A DNA stretch of 40,949 nt, taken from Martinezella lusitana (GTDB lineage Bacteria > Pseudomonadota > Alphaproteobacteria > Rhizobiales > Rhizobiaceae). Of the stretch, positions 25,481 to 33,793 are shown piece by piece. Each line of letters begins with the position of its first letter. The stretch's first letter is position 1. Where the stretch lies: positions 1-40,949 of the forward strand of contig NZ_JAFEVL010000013.1 of the NCBI RefSeq assembly GCF_016901135.1. Direction: 5' to 3'. The translations under genes and the position numbers were made by a program. The notes beneath the pieces were generated by a model. That model made no database searches. It was not told the DNA's origin and saw only the letters and a program-made list of their open reading frames with translations.

Positions 25481-27001
25481 GTGACATTCGCTGCCTTCGA
25501 AACCGAGATCGCCAAAATCAACGACATCCTTTGCGCGGTCAATTTGCTGACCTGGGATGCGCGCACCATGATGCCGCCCGGCGGCGTCGATGCTCGCGGC
25601 AAGCAGGTCGCCACGCTCGTTGGACTTGCTCGCGATCTTGCGACCGGCGATGAGGTCCAACGTGCGATCGAAGGTGCCTGTGCTGAACTGGCTGATGTGC
25701 CCCCAAATGATATTCGTAGGCTCGCTGTCGAGCAGGCGGCGGATGCGATCGGAGTCCTTTCACGTATTCCCTCCTCACTCGTCGGCGCCGCCGCCGAACT
25801 CAAGACCGTCGCGCAGGCTTCATGGAGCAAGGCGCGCGCGGCAAACGACTTTGCGGCTTTTGCCCCTCTGCTCGAACGCAGCATGGAGATGCAGCGTGAG
25901 ATCGCTCTGGCGATCGGCTACGCCGAGCACCCTTATGATGCGCTGGTCGCAACGTATGAGCCCGGCATGACCTGGTCGCGGCTTCGCGGCCTTTACGGCG
26001 AATTACAGCAGGCATTAGGTCCGCTACTTGCTACCGCCAAGGAAGCCAGGGTGAGGATGGAAATCCTCGACCGGTCCTATCCGGTCGACCAGCAGCGCGC
26101 CTTTTCGAGCGTCATCTCCTCCCGCTTCGGCTATGATTTCGGTCGCGGCAGACTAGACGACACCGTCCATCCCTTCGAGATTTCCTTCACGCGATCGGAT
26201 GTCCGAATTACCGGCCGTTTCCGCGACGCCTGGCTGCCGGGCGGCCTTTTCGCCGTCTGGCATGAGGCCGGTCACGGTATGTACGAGCAAGGCATCTCCG
26301 AGGCCTTCACACGTTCAACCTTCACCACCGATTTCATCAATCTTTATGCGGTTGGAGGCACCAGCTTCGGCACGCATGAATCCCAATCGCGGCTTTGGGA
26401 AAATCGCGTCGGCCGCTCGCGCCGTTTCTGGGAACTTCATTTCGACGATCTGAAGACGGCGTTTCCCGATCAGCTTTCCGATGTCACGCCAGACGAATTC
26501 TGGCGCGCCGTCAATGCCGTCCGGCCGGGCTTCATCCGCGTCGAGGCAGACGAACTGACCTATGACTTCCACATCATGCTCCGCTCCGAGATCGAGGCCG
26601 CCCTGATGAATGGCGAGATCCGTGTGACCGATTTGCCTGCCATCTGGCGTGAGAAGATCAAATCGTATCTCGGACTGGACGTGCCAAGCGACACGCTCGG
26701 CGTTCTGCAGGACGTCCATTGGTCATCCGGCATGGTCGGCTCGTTCCCCACCTATACGATCGGCAATATCATGTCGTCGCAGTTCTTCGCTGCCGCGTGC
26801 AAGGACGCCGGCGTAAAGGGAGGGCTCGACACCGGCGATTATGCCGCACTCAAAACATGGCTGAACGAGAATGTTCACCGGCACGGCCGATCGAGGAGCC
26901 CGAGCGAACTCCTTATAGCCGCAACTGGCTCCGATCTCGCAACTGCGGCCTATATCGCCGATCTTACCAAGAAGGTCGAAGAATTGACTGCGTTTCAATG
27001 A
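25481..27001 (+). CDS. M32-family metallocarboxypeptidase
   Basis: A 506-residue carboxypeptidase Taq-type enzyme that removes C-terminal residues from peptides in the cytoplasm. The zinc site HExxH is visible in AVWHEAGHGMYEQG (about residues 260-270), followed about 30 residues later by GTHESQSRLWEN carrying the third ligand Glu and the family HES motif. The late region DELTYDFHIMLRSEIE is also typical. Full family length. GTG 25481 is preceded by AAGGAAC; an ATG one base off is out of frame. Encoded directly behind the peptide ABC genes, so it should digest what they import. Confidence 0.93.
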   Translation: MTFAAFETEIAKINDILCAVNLLTWDARTMMPPGGVDARGKQVATLVGLARDLATGDEVQRAIEGACAELADVPPNDIRRLAVEQAADAIGVLSRIPSSLVGAAAELKTVAQASWSKARAANDFAAFAPLLERSMEMQREIALAIGYAEHPYDALVATYEPGMTWSRLRGLYGELQQALGPLLATAKEARVRMEILDRSYPVDQQRAFSSVISSRFGYDFGRGRLDDTVHPFEISFTRSDVRITGRFRDAWLPGGLFAVWHEAGHGMYEQGISEAFTRSTFTTDFINLYAVGGTSFGTHESQSRLWENRVGRSRRFWELHFDDLKTAFPDQLSDVTPDEFWRAVNAVRPGFIRVEADELTYDFHIMLRSEIEAALMNGEIRVTDLPAIWREKIKSYLGLDVPSDTLGVLQDVHWSSGMVGSFPTYTIGNIMSSQFFAAACKDAGVKGGLDTGDYAALKTWLNENVHRHGRSRSPSELLIAATGSDLATAAYIADLTKKVEELTAFQ

Positions 27002-27400
27002 TCCGTTTCGGTCACTGAAGGGACGGTTGTGTTGCAATTCTAGAATGCGCGTGATCCGGCGGGTTCTGCCCTTTTCGAGTGCAGCCGCTACACACGGCGA
27101 CCGAATGTGAGGTTGTACAGGCCCGAGAACGGGCCGGCAATTGCTATGGGGCTCAGACCGTGGACCCGCTGACTGAGGAGCAATTTGATGCCATCCGAAT
27201 GAACCATTGACAAAAATCCTGATGTGATGGGATTAGAACTTCCGACCCACCAATCGCTGGCAGAGCTTACCTCTAGCCCCATTCGCGATCGTGCTCATGA
27301 AAACAGTGGCGACAGAGAATCTTGGCAAACTGTCTTCCAAGCCTTGATCATTAATGCGCATAGATCTAATGAGGCGCATCGGTGATCCTAGGAGTTTAGA
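27002..27400. other. Spacer between M32 gene and rpsU copy
   Basis: No gene supported. Short frames on both strands lack start signals and recognisable products. The region just before 27401 carries TAGGAG, the ribosome binding site for the S21 gene. Confidence 0.4.
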
Positions 27401-27640
27401 ATGCAAGTTCTGGTACGTGACAACAACGTTGAGCAAGCGCTCCGTTTTTTGAAAAAGAAGCTGCAACGCGAGGGCGTTTTCCGCGAGGCCCGACTTCGGG
27501 AGCGTTTTGAAAAGCCCTCCGAAAAACGTGCTCGTGAAAAGGCCGAGGGAATCAGGCGTGTCCGTAAACTCGCTCGCAAAAAGCTTGAGCGGGAAAGCGG
27601 TATTTCGGCCCCAAAGAAGGCGAGAGCTCCTGGTCGCTAG
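27401..27640 (+). CDS. rpsU: 30S ribosomal protein S21
   Basis: A 79-residue basic protein starting [20 protein letters not shown] and continuing [20 protein letters not shown] and [10 protein letters not shown], the S21 pattern throughout. S21 sits near the anti-Shine-Dalgarno end of 16S rRNA and influences initiation. AGGAG lies seven bases upstream of ATG 27401. Rhizobia often have several S21 genes; this one stands alone among accessory genes, with a longer C-terminal tail ([15 protein letters not shown]). It may be a secondary or specialised copy. Confidence 0.92.
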   Translation: MQVLVRDNNVEQALRFLKKKLQREGVFREARLRERFEKPSEKRAREKAEGIRRVRKLARKKLERESGISAPKKARAPGR

Positions 27641-28099
27641 GTCGCTAGTGGGGATCGAGTGACGGATGTTTCGTCTGTCGAGGATATGACGTTCTCGTGC
27701 CTCAGATATCCCTTTCCTGCAGGCCGTACCGCTAAGTTTACAGTGTCCAATGGAGAGTTGCTCACCGACGCCTTGATAAAGGTGCCGGGGGCAAATGCTT
27801 TCGATCAGTTTGGGTTCTCCTATTAAAGCCGGAAAGATTTGACGCCATCTATCCAGCCAAGTGGACGCTTCAGAGTTTTACGTCAATTGACGCGGGTCAG
27901 CGGGCCCGAACATGACCAAAAGGTCGGCCGGGTTGATGGGAGCAGCATCAACTCGCACGACCGCCTTCCTGTCGACTGGCTGCAGTACATCCTGTCTTGT
28001 CGCTTGGCAGTTGATCATAAGAATCTCATTTCAACGATATCAAGCAGTTTACATGGCACGTGATTTGAGAACGGCCATTTAAGTTGATGACACGCTCGT
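27641..28099. other. Spacer, nothing recognised
   Basis: Begins with an 8-base direct duplication (GGTCGCTA twice) at the end of the S21 gene. A short frame ending TAA near 27826 could be the tail of a lost gene but is too short to identify. No terminator with a T-tract was seen. Confidence 0.35.
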
Positions 28100-28456
28100 C
28101 TATTCCGCGAAGGCGTTGTCGATCACGATCCTCCAAGCGCCGTCAACATTGCGTCGCAAAACATCGGCGGTTCGGCCTGAAATCCTTCCCGCATCGCCGA
28201 GATCCAGCATGTATCGGGAGGTATGCAGGGCGATGTCGCCGTGTTCCAGGACGTCATGCTTCTCAAAAGCCAAGTTCAAGTCGCCGACGGCGGCGATGAA
28301 GGCCTTTATCGCCGCCTCTCCGACGCCGCGCTCACCGGGCCGCAGGATCACGAGCGCGTCCGTAGCATAGCAATCAAAGGCCGCCGGCATATCGTGGCTT
28401 CTTCGCGCTTCGATCAGCGTGGCGATGGTTTCTAGTGGTGTCAATCTGGCCATCAT
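28100..28456 (-). CDS. NTF2-like (SnoaL/DUF4440-type) protein
   Basis: 118 residues of the cone-shaped NTF2-like fold. The pattern runs TLIEARRSHDMPAAFDCYAT with DALVILRPGE, then FIAAVGDLNLAFEKHDVLEH and the final strand DGAWRIVIDNAFA, as in small ketosteroid-isomerase-like proteins. AGGAG precedes tandem ATGs at 28456/28453. A stand-alone gene; such proteins may be enzymes or binding modules, and nothing in the context decides which. Confidence 0.8.
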   Translation of the reverse strand: MMARLTPLETIATLIEARRSHDMPAAFDCYATDALVILRPGERGVGEAAIKAFIAAVGDLNLAFEKHDVLEHGDIALHTSRYMLDLGDAGRISGRTADVLRRNVDGAWRIVIDNAFAE

Positions 28457-29011
28457 CTAACTCCTTGATTGGCATGCCGTGCCGATCACGACCTCTGCCC
28501 GCACGCCGCCACGAAAGAGGCCGAGACAGATCGTCAGAAGGACGTATACCCATCGTTTCCGGCCATTTAGGTGCGGTTATCCGTCACGCGCACAACAATT
28601 TGCCCGCCTAATCGTCAAACGGGGCGAGTTCAACCTGAACATAGCCGGATGGCCCAGCACACACTGGCCAAGCTCAACTCCATGCGTTGATGCTCGCCAT
28701 GAGTTGACCCTCATTTCCGTTTTGCACTAACCCGTCGCCGTCCGCTCAAGAGCCTGGAAGGGTCCAGCACAGCAACGCTAGGGTGGGTCAAGGCCTTGCA
28801 GAAAAGGGTGGCGATTCTTTGCGGAATTCAACGGCCAGCCATCTTCAAACTCACGCCGCCCGATCGCCTTCTGAAAACGGCGACCCTGATCCGGGAACGG
28901 GACGGGGGAGAAGTCTAGCTGTAGCGAGGAATTGACTGCTGATCGCCTTAATTACCCGCGCGATTATGCTAATGATCTTCACCAACCCCACCCCACTCGT
29001 CGGACCATGAC
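28457..29011. other. Spacer upstream of the efflux gene
   Basis: About 550 bases without a supported gene. I looked for a divergent TetR/MarR-type regulator for the efflux pump and saw none. The AT-richer stretch just before 29012 may carry the promoter, but no clear -35/-10 pair stands out. Confidence 0.4.
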
Positions 29012-30556
29012 ATGTCGAAAACGCTTGAGCCTGGCCATCCCCACGGAAATGCCGCCGTGATCTGGCTCGGCTTCATGGCCATGTGCGTCGGCATGTTCAT
29101 GGCGATCCTCGATGTGCAGGTCGTTGCGACGTCGCTGCCGACAATCCAGTCGGCGCTTAACATCGATCCGGATCAAATGAGCTGGATCCAGACCTCCTAC
29201 CTGATTGCCGAAGTGGTCGCCATTCCGCTGACGGGCTTTCTGACCCGACTGCTTTCGATGCGTTGGCTCTTCGTGGCCGCAATAGCGTTGTTCGTCTTTG
29301 CGTCTGCCGGCTGTGCGACCAGCGGGAGCTTTGGTGAGCTGGTGGCCTGGCGTGTTCTCCAGGGGTTTTCAGGCGGAACGCTGATCCCGTCCGTCTTCTC
29401 AGCCGTCTTCATTCTGTTTCCCAATGAGCGGCAGGCGGTCGCCACCACGATAGCCGGCGTGCTTGCCGTCCTGGCGCCGACGGTCGGCCCCATTGTCGGC
29501 GGCTGGCTGACAGAGACCTATTCCTGGCATTGGCTGTTTTTGATCAATATAGTCCCGGGTATCGTCTCGGCTCTGGTCGCCGCTCGTTTCCTGCCGCGGC
29601 AGAGGATCGATTTCTCCGAGCTTCGCCATCTCGACGGCTTGTCGCTTGTGATGATGGCAACGGCTCTTGCCAGCCTGGAGCTCAACTTAAAGGAGGCGCC
29701 GACGAGCGGCTGGACATCGCTGTATGTCATGAGCCTGCTTGCCCTGTTCGTTGCCTCGGGATACGTCTTCGTCTGGCGCAGCCTGCGCCGGACACGTCCG
29801 GTCATCGATCTCCATAATTTTCGAGACCGGAACTTTGTCGTAGGTTCTGTGCTCAGTTTCGTCCTCGGAATTGGCCTGTTCGGTTCCGTCTACCTGATGC
29901 CGGTTTTTCTGGCTTTCATCAGGGGACACAACGCGCTTGAAATCGGAACGACCATGCTTGTCACGGGTATTGCGCAGCTGGTGACCGCGCCGATCGCCGT
30001 GGCGTTGGAGAAACGCATGGATGCGCGTCTCCTGTCTGCCGCGGGCTTTGCACTGTTTGCCGTCGGGCTAGGCATGAGCGCGTTTCAGGATCCCGGTTCG
30101 GATTTCGATGCGATGTTCTGGCCGCAGATCATCCGAGGCGTCGCGATCATGTTCTGCCTGCTGCCGCCGACGCGCCTGGCGCTCGGAACCCTTTCGCCGG
30201 ACCGCGTTCCTGATGCAAGCGGCCTGTTCAACCTGATGCGAAACCTCGGCGGAGCAATCGGCATCGCGTTGATCGATACCATCATCTACACGCGATCGGA
30301 GCCGCTCGGGCAAAAGCTGTGGGAGCGGCTTCAGAGCGGCGATGCCGAGGCCGCGGCGTTCATCGGCGCGCCGGCGCAGACAGTGGCGGGACACGTGGGA
30401 GCCTTCGATGCCAATGCCACGGCCGTGCTCGACCCACTGATCCAGACGGCAGCAAGCGTCGAGGCCATGAACGAAGCATGGCTGATCATCGCTATTCTGA
30501 CCGGCTGCGCCGTACTCTTCCTGCCCCTTGCGAGAAGGACAGAACCTCCGCAATAA
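29012..30556 (+). CDS. DHA2-family (EmrB/QacA-type) MFS efflux transporter
   Basis: A 514-residue inner-membrane drug:proton antiporter with an expected 14 spans. Signature segments: FMAILDVQVVATSLPTIQ (motif D1 of DHA2), QMSWIQTSYLIAEVVAIPL, RVLQGFSGGTLIPSVFSA and the antiporter motif C GVLAVLAPTVGPIVGGWLTE. The C-terminal half includes PDASGLFNLMRNLGGAIGIA. EmrB proteins usually pair with a periplasmic adaptor EmrA; none is adjacent, so it either works alone or borrows a partner. Substrates are unknown. Confidence 0.92.
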   Translation: MSKTLEPGHPHGNAAVIWLGFMAMCVGMFMAILDVQVVATSLPTIQSALNIDPDQMSWIQTSYLIAEVVAIPLTGFLTRLLSMRWLFVAAIALFVFASAGCATSGSFGELVAWRVLQGFSGGTLIPSVFSAVFILFPNERQAVATTIAGVLAVLAPTVGPIVGGWLTETYSWHWLFLINIVPGIVSALVAARFLPRQRIDFSELRHLDGLSLVMMATALASLELNLKEAPTSGWTSLYVMSLLALFVASGYVFVWRSLRRTRPVIDLHNFRDRNFVVGSVLSFVLGIGLFGSVYLMPVFLAFIRGHNALEIGTTMLVTGIAQLVTAPIAVALEKRMDARLLSAAGFALFAVGLGMSAFQDPGSDFDAMFWPQIIRGVAIMFCLLPPTRLALGTLSPDRVPDASGLFNLMRNLGGAIGIALIDTIIYTRSEPLGQKLWERLQSGDAEAAAFIGAPAQTVAGHVGAFDANATAVLDPLIQTAASVEAMNEAWLIIAILTGCAVLFLPLARRTEPPQ

Positions 30557-30938
30557 CAGTGAAACTGAAGTGTCGCCGGATCGGATGCCAAAGAAGATGT
30601 GACTGCCATGCGCCCTATCCCGGCGCAGCTTCTCTCATGTGAAGAGAAGCGAGCGGAAGTTCGTGCAGGTCCTCAGATTGCTGTAGGTCGGTCCGGATGG
30701 ATCAGGTTACCGCCGGGATCGACGCCGTCAAACAATACCAACGCACGCACAGCAAGATCACCGACTGCTCGAGATGCCGACCTTTGAACATTGCCAATCT
30801 CCGCAACTTCCGGAGATCAATGCCATGTCATCCGTAACCGGGAAGTTTGCAACAGAACCTCCGCAGATTGCCTGGAATCCGCTAACAGCCAATTCGTTAT
30901 TTCTTGCCGAGATGAAGCGTTGCCGCCATATAGGTGCC
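30557..30938. other. Spacer before the J-domain gene
   Basis: No supported gene. The frame of the J-domain protein is open further upstream to 30774, but that extension has no family resemblance and no ribosome binding site, so I treat it as leader. Confidence 0.4.
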
Positions 30939-31547
30939 ATGACGTTTGATTCGAAGATATTCGTTGGCCTTAAATCGACTCGTAAGAAGCAAGCTCCGCA
31001 GAACGAACCCACCGCTCTCAGATGCCAATGGGACGGCTGCGAGAAGAATGGTACGCACCGCGCCCCGGTAGGACGGGATGCCGAAGGTCTGTATCTGTTC
31101 TTCTGTCTTGAGCACGTGAAGGAGTATAATAAGGGGTACAATTTCGCGACGGGTCTATCTGACAAGGACATTGCCCGCTATCAGAGGGAGGCGGCCACCG
31201 GCGGCCGTCCGACCTGGGGGACCAGCGTCAATCAGGCTTCCGAAACTCCGATGCCGTCCACCGTCCGTTCCGGTTCTGCAAAGGCATTGAATGCCCGCAA
31301 AACCGCCGCGCAGCGCCAGGCGCAAAAGACTGATTTCCAGATACGCAAACTCAAGGTGCTGGAAGCCAAGGCATTTGAGACACTCGGTCTTTCGCCGGAT
31401 GCGACGCCGGAGGAAATCAAAAGCCGCTATAAGGAAAGGCTCAAAATGCACCATCCGGATGCCAACCAAGGCGACCGCACGTCCGAGGACGAGCTTCGAG
31501 CATCGATCGAAGCGCATAAGATCCTTAAATTGAACGGATTTTGCTAA
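30939..31547 (+). CDS. J-domain protein with Cys/His-rich N-terminal part
   Basis: About 202 residues. The C-terminal ~65 residues form a DnaJ J-domain: AFETLGLSPDATPEEIKSRY, the HPD loop in KMHHPDANQGD, and a final helix. The N-terminal part has CQWDGC, then FFCLEHVKEYN about 30 residues later, a C-x4-C/C-x2-H arrangement that could bind zinc. Rhizobia carry such stand-alone J-proteins as presumed DnaK co-chaperones. I prefer ATG 30939 (MTFDSKIFVGL) because family members begin at this point; an upstream extension is possible. Confidence 0.8.
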   Translation: MTFDSKIFVGLKSTRKKQAPQNEPTALRCQWDGCEKNGTHRAPVGRDAEGLYLFFCLEHVKEYNKGYNFATGLSDKDIARYQREAATGGRPTWGTSVNQASETPMPSTVRSGSAKALNARKTAAQRQAQKTDFQIRKLKVLEAKAFETLGLSPDATPEEIKSRYKERLKMHHPDANQGDRTSEDELRASIEAHKILKLNGFC

Positions 31548-31667
31548 ACGGTTTCTTCCATTTGGTTATGTGCCGCTGCTGTTCCTTGAGCGACCGGAAG
31601 CATCCTTTTGATGTCAAAGCTTGACCTCAACACGCCGAATAGAGAAGAGCCCTGGCGGCTGGTGGTT

Positions 31668-32035
31668 CTAATATTGGTCGCGTTGCCGAGCGCGCTGTTC
31701 TAGGGCGGCTTCAAACGCTCGAAATAACTTCTTCATCACCTGCTCTTTGTAGGGAAACAGCTCCGCTGAATCCATGCAGTGGACGTACATCCCCACATCG
31801 GCCTCGAACACCAGCAGGCGGCCATCGGGCAATTCGGCGCAGTCGATGGCAAAATAGTCCAGTCCGAAACGCCGACCGAGCTCGGCGAAGGCGTTTGCGT
31901 GGCGGATAGCGAAGTCCTCGTCGAACCTCGTCATCCAGGCGGCTTCCTCAGCGCGCCTCTCCTCGAAATGCGACATGCCGGCGTTCTGGTAATGCACCAT
32001 CCAATGCTCGGAGACAGCCATATGGCTGGCATAGG
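31668..32035 (-). pseudogene. 5'-truncated ATP-grasp gene, cut at the transposon end
   Basis: Only the C-terminal ~120 codons remain. YASHMAVSEHWMVHYQNAGM and LDYFAIDCAELPDGRLLVFE match the end of the RimK-like ATP-grasp proteins that often follow a TPR domain in rhizobia; the acidic metal-binding strand is LLVFEADVGMYVH. The reading frame stays open right up to base 32035, where the transposon begins, so insertion removed the 5' part. The remaining internal ATG could at most yield a 117-residue inactive fragment. Confidence 0.75.
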
Positions 32036-32041
32036 TGTCGC

Positions 32042-32111
32042 TTTGCCTTTAATTCCGAGATTTTTCGCGTTGTGTGTCGACGGACGCCACTCTTTGCCCT
32101 TAAATACGAGA
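32042..32111. repeat. Left-end 19-bp transposase-binding repeats (two)
   Basis: TTTGCCTTTAATTCCGAGA at 32042-32060 and TTTGCCCTTAAATACGAGA at 32093-32111, both pointing inward, starts 51 bases apart. They match the four right-end repeats (consensus TTTGyCyyTAAAttyGAGA) and are the presumed TniA binding sites. Confidence 0.85.
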
Positions 32112-32117
32112 CGACGA

Positions 32118-32951
32118 TCAGCTTCGTTCGATAGTATTTGATGTAAAGGCGCGACGTCGGTTCTCAATCTGGCGACCGATCCGGTCGACGGTTACGAGCA
32201 AGCGATCGTCCTTTTGATAACTCCGGAACAAGGCGACCGTGGCGAAGTCATCGATATCAGTGGCAAACAACGCTGCTTTGAGTAGCGGACGCTTCTGGAC
32301 CACTGCAATCGCGGCGAGACAGAATAGACGGATGTCCGGATCGAAGCTCTGCAGTGCCGAAGCAGGGTCTCCGCGGACATTCTTTAGTGCCATCGTAAAG
32401 GTGACGCTCCGCATTGCCCGTCGGATTTGGCGGATGCTGTTCTGCATTACGGCTTGCTGAAGCAGAACCGACCCAGTCCGCGCGCGCCGAAGCAATTTTT
32501 GAGACAGGACGACCTTGCCCAACTTGGGTAACGTCGGCGTGAGCATCGCCCCACAGATTTCACAGTCGAATGCCCAAGCTCGCCGCCAATGCTTGAGTGC
32601 GAGGCTGCGCATCGTACAGTTCGGACAGGCTTGGAATGGAAAAAGCGCGGTCAGCGCAGCCTCGGTATCGTTCAATGCCGGAAAGGTCAGGGATTGGACA
32701 AGTTCAGGAGTAACCCTCGCGGCCAAGGCGATCTTTTCGGCTGTGCCTGCTTCGAGCCCGAAATCGAGAGAAACCGCATACCGATAATCCAGGCCAACGT
32801 GCGCCAGAAGATCGACTAAATCGCAGTAGTTGGCAGTTGCAAGCCGTCTAAGCCAGCCAGAAAGCAACTCGTCTTGGATAGGCATGACAGTTTTTGGCAG
32901 CGGGCGCAGTTTAGGGGCCTGCCTGCTCCAGCCGCCGTTGCACAGGCGCAT
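32118..32951 (-). CDS. tniQ: TniQ-family transposition target-selection protein
   Basis: About 277 residues. The N-terminal TniQ motif is present (MPIQDELLSGWLRRLATAN). A zinc-finger-like set follows: CPNC, then about 20 residues later CEICGAML, seen in TniQ/TnsD. TniQ proteins help choose the insertion site together with the ATPase. ATG 32951 overlaps the ATPase gene end by about 40 bases; the frame is open upstream but inside that gene. The gene appears intact. Confidence 0.85.
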   Translation of the reverse strand: MRLCNGGWSRQAPKLRPLPKTVMPIQDELLSGWLRRLATANYCDLVDLLAHVGLDYRYAVSLDFGLEAGTAEKIALAARVTPELVQSLTFPALNDTEAALTALFPFQACPNCTMRSLALKHWRRAWAFDCEICGAMLTPTLPKLGKVVLSQKLLRRARTGSVLLQQAVMQNSIRQIRRAMRSVTFTMALKNVRGDPASALQSFDPDIRLFCLAAIAVVQKRPLLKAALFATDIDDFATVALFRSYQKDDRLLVTVDRIGRQIENRRRAFTSNTIERS

Positions 32952-33792
32952 GACGCGACCAGACGGGAGACCACGTGGCGATCGCGCCATCGGTGATGCA
33001 TTCTTCGCCCGAGCAGATGGCATCGATGGAAAGATCCTTGACCAAAGAGAAGATGCGCGATGCTACTCCACCAGACAGCGCCAATATCTGCTTGAGGGAT
33101 TTAATTTTCAGATTGGATTTCTTCGCGAGTGGCATCGCCGCGATAAGGGTCTGGATCATATCCGAGAATTCGGCGTCGTCACGCCAGTTTGGCAAGTGAT
33201 GCTCATCGAGACGCCGGGCCAACTGAACATCGCCGCGGATGGCATCGACTGCCTCGCTAACCCCGAAACAGACCAGCGAGGCCTCCAGTTCATTGCTGAG
33301 GTAACGCAGGACATTGAGGAAACGGCGTTGTTCGCGATGTGTACCCGCCAATAGATTGTGGACTTCGTCGACCATAATCATCCGCAAACCGAGGTCGCGC
33401 AGCAGAGCAATGACACGGACCTCGAGAGCGGCGACACTCTGCGCGCGTATGCCCAACGCCGTGGCTGGTGCACCGACGGCAGCGAGGATGTGCAGGTAGA
33501 ATCGCCGCTCGTCAGGAGCCGGCGGCGCCTGCAACAGCAGAAGCGGTGTATGGGTTATGCCTGCGATCGCATCATATTCCGGGGCGTACCTGCGCGAGAG
33601 ATTCCGGGCGATCATCGTCTTGCCGATGCCTGAGGCGCCGTGGACGAGAAGACCTGGCATGCGTGTCTGCCTCGGCGCTTCGAGAAGAAACTGCAATCTG
33701 TCCAAGACACTTTCCGCGCGAGGAAATCCGATCCAGATGTCCGATTGAATGAGGGCGATGCGACCGTCTTCACCTGATCCTTCAGCTCTCAC
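32911..33792 (-). CDS. tniB: TniB AAA+ transposition ATPase
   Basis: About 293 residues. Walker A GASGIGKT and Walker B MIMVDEVHNL, with sensor region NVLRYLSNELEASLVCFG and RRLDEHHLPNW, match TniB/TnsC regulators that load the transposase on target DNA. I prefer GTG 33792, two bases before the preceding transposase stop and behind GGTGGAGAG; an in-frame GTG at 33834 is possible. No disabling change is seen. Confidence 0.87.
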   Translation of the reverse strand: MRAEGSGEDGRIALIQSDIWIGFPRAESVLDRLQFLLEAPRQTRMPGLLVHGASGIGKTMIARNLSRRYAPEYDAIAGITHTPLLLLQAPPAPDERRFYLHILAAVGAPATALGIRAQSVAALEVRVIALLRDLGLRMIMVDEVHNLLAGTHREQRRFLNVLRYLSNELEASLVCFGVSEAVDAIRGDVQLARRLDEHHLPNWRDDAEFSDMIQTLIAAMPLAKKSNLKIKSLKQILALSGGVASRIFSLVKDLSIDAICSGEECITDGAIATWSPVWSRHAPVQRRLEQAGP

Positions 33793-33793
33793 C

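Noticed and set aside
27630..27648. Eight-base tandem duplication over the rpsU stop
   Set aside because: Too short to mean more than a local slippage event.
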